From contig NZ_JAWOAR010000135.1 in assembly GCF_046498435.1 (NCBI RefSeq), forward strand, positions 1-5,257: DNA of 5,257 nt, in the 5' to 3' direction. The stretch is from Longimonas sp046498435. Its GTDB lineage: Bacteria; Bacteroidota; Rhodothermia; Rhodothermales; Salinibacteraceae. The notes beneath the pieces are model-generated. The model did not search any database. It was not told the origin of the DNA and saw only the letters and a list, made by a program, of their open reading frames with translations. Each line of letters begins with the position of its first letter. Position 1 is the stretch's first letter. The position numbers and the translations under genes are program-made. Of this stretch, positions 4,942 to 5,257 are shown piece by piece.

Positions 4942-5250
4942 ATGAATCTGCAAAAGTTTACGATCAAAGCGCAAGAGGCAGTGCAGAAAGCGATGGAGAT
5001 CGCGGCCTCGCACCAGCACCAAGGCGTAGAGCCTGCTCACGTGCTCAAGGCAGTGCTCAGCGATCCGGAGGGCATTGCCGTGTCCATTTTGCGACGCATT
5101 GGAGCCAACATCGATCGCTTGCAGAAACAGGCGGATACGGCACTCGACAAGCTCCCCAAAGTCTCGGGATCAACTCCACCAAGGCTGCGGCCGCGCAACT
5201 CAGCGGTTTCGTCGCCTACTACAACTTCATGCGGCCCCTCGGCGCCCTAA
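4942..5250 (+). CDS. clpB: ATP-dependent disaggregase ClpB, N-terminal fragment only (interrupted after about 76 codons)
   Basis: Residues 1-76 (MNLQKFTIKAQEAVQKAMEI... ending LPKVSG) are a clear ClpB N-domain, covering the first Clp_N repeat with its AxxxAxxHxHQGVEPAHVL pattern. Intact ClpB is a hexameric AAA+ protein of about 860 residues that rescues aggregated proteins with DnaK. Here, from about 5169 the same frame reads 26 residues rich in Pro, Ser, Arg and Thr that match nothing in ClpB, then meets a TAA at 5248-5250. The second Clp_N repeat, both nucleotide-binding domains and the middle coiled coil are absent. A different frame after the junction encodes a transposase-like tail, so the break is not a simple frameshift. 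The fragment would not be a working disaggregase. The start ATG is supported by homology from residue 1; no Shine-Dalgarno is present. It is divergent from atpD. Confidence 0.85.
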   Translation: MNLQKFTIKAQEAVQKAMEIAASHQHQGVEPAHVLKAVLSDPEGIAVSILRRIGANIDRLQKQADTALDKLPKVSGSTPPRLRPRNSAVSSPTTTSCGPSAP

Positions 5251-5257
5251 AGGGCCG
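5169..5257 (+). mobile_element. Transposase C-terminal fragment (DDE/integrase-core type), 5'-truncated and running off the window
   Basis: In the frame starting at 5169 the sequence reads INSTKAAAAQLSGFVAYYNF followed by MRPLGALKG, 29 residues with no stop up to the window end. The pattern FVxYYNFxRPxxALxG is typical of the last helix region of many DDE/integrase-core transposases, which usually continue with a TPAEAAG-like ending just beyond where the window stops. No start codon, catalytic DDE residues or terminal inverted repeat is present on the left side; the homology begins directly at the ClpB junction. The insertion-sequence family cannot be named from this short piece. Confidence 0.5.

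Noticed and set aside
4500..4967. Upstream extension of the atpD frame by 156 codons
   Set aside because: The added residues match nothing in beta subunits and overlap the clpB promoter and start; homology begins at the ATG at 4499.
1..5257. tRNA, rRNA or CRISPR array
   Set aside because: No T-loop-like GGTTCGA-type sequence with matching acceptor stem and no regularly spaced repeats of 20-40 bp were seen on either strand.

Overview
The window is GC-rich bacterial DNA that looks like a member of the Bacteroidota/Rhodothermota group, possibly a Salinibacter-like halophile. The evidence is an atpD-atpC pair standing apart from other ATP synthase genes, an extra acidic segment of about 26 residues in the F1 beta subunit of the type known in Bacteroidetes/Chlorobi, and five start codons with no Shine-Dalgarno sequence in front of them. 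The genus is inference; the broader group is better supported.

Layout, left to right. Positions 1-254 (minus strand) hold the first 84 codons of a CCA-adding tRNA nucleotidyltransferase, cut by the window edge. Positions 255-863 are a long non-coding, repeat-rich stretch. It carries a likely extended -10 promoter for that gene, leader hairpins, a dispersed-type palindromic repeat, and two strong hairpins that share an inverted 14-bp core. Positions 864-2030 (minus) encode a complete PLP-dependent D-serine dehydratase/D-threonine aldolase family enzyme. Positions 2031-2478 are non-coding, with a nested palindrome and an intrinsic terminator that closes the ATP synthase transcript. Positions 2479-2913 and 2994-4499 (minus) are atpC and atpD, the epsilon and catalytic beta subunits of F1. 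Positions 4500-4941 form a divergent regulatory region between atpD and clpB. Positions 4942 onward (plus) begin the disaggregase gene clpB.

clpB is not intact. After about 76 codons of recognisable ClpB N-domain the reading frame leaves the family, and another frame reads as the C-terminal tail of a DDE transposase up to the window end. The junction lies at a GATC. It could be a real rearrangement or a library/assembly chimera.

Functionally the genes are housekeeping: tRNA 3'-end maturation, D-amino-acid metabolism, ATP synthesis and protein disaggregation. No defence system, CRISPR array, tRNA or rRNA gene was found. The most unusual material is the structured non-coding DNA at 339-831 and 2142-2210, the palindromes in front of clpB, and the broken clpB end.
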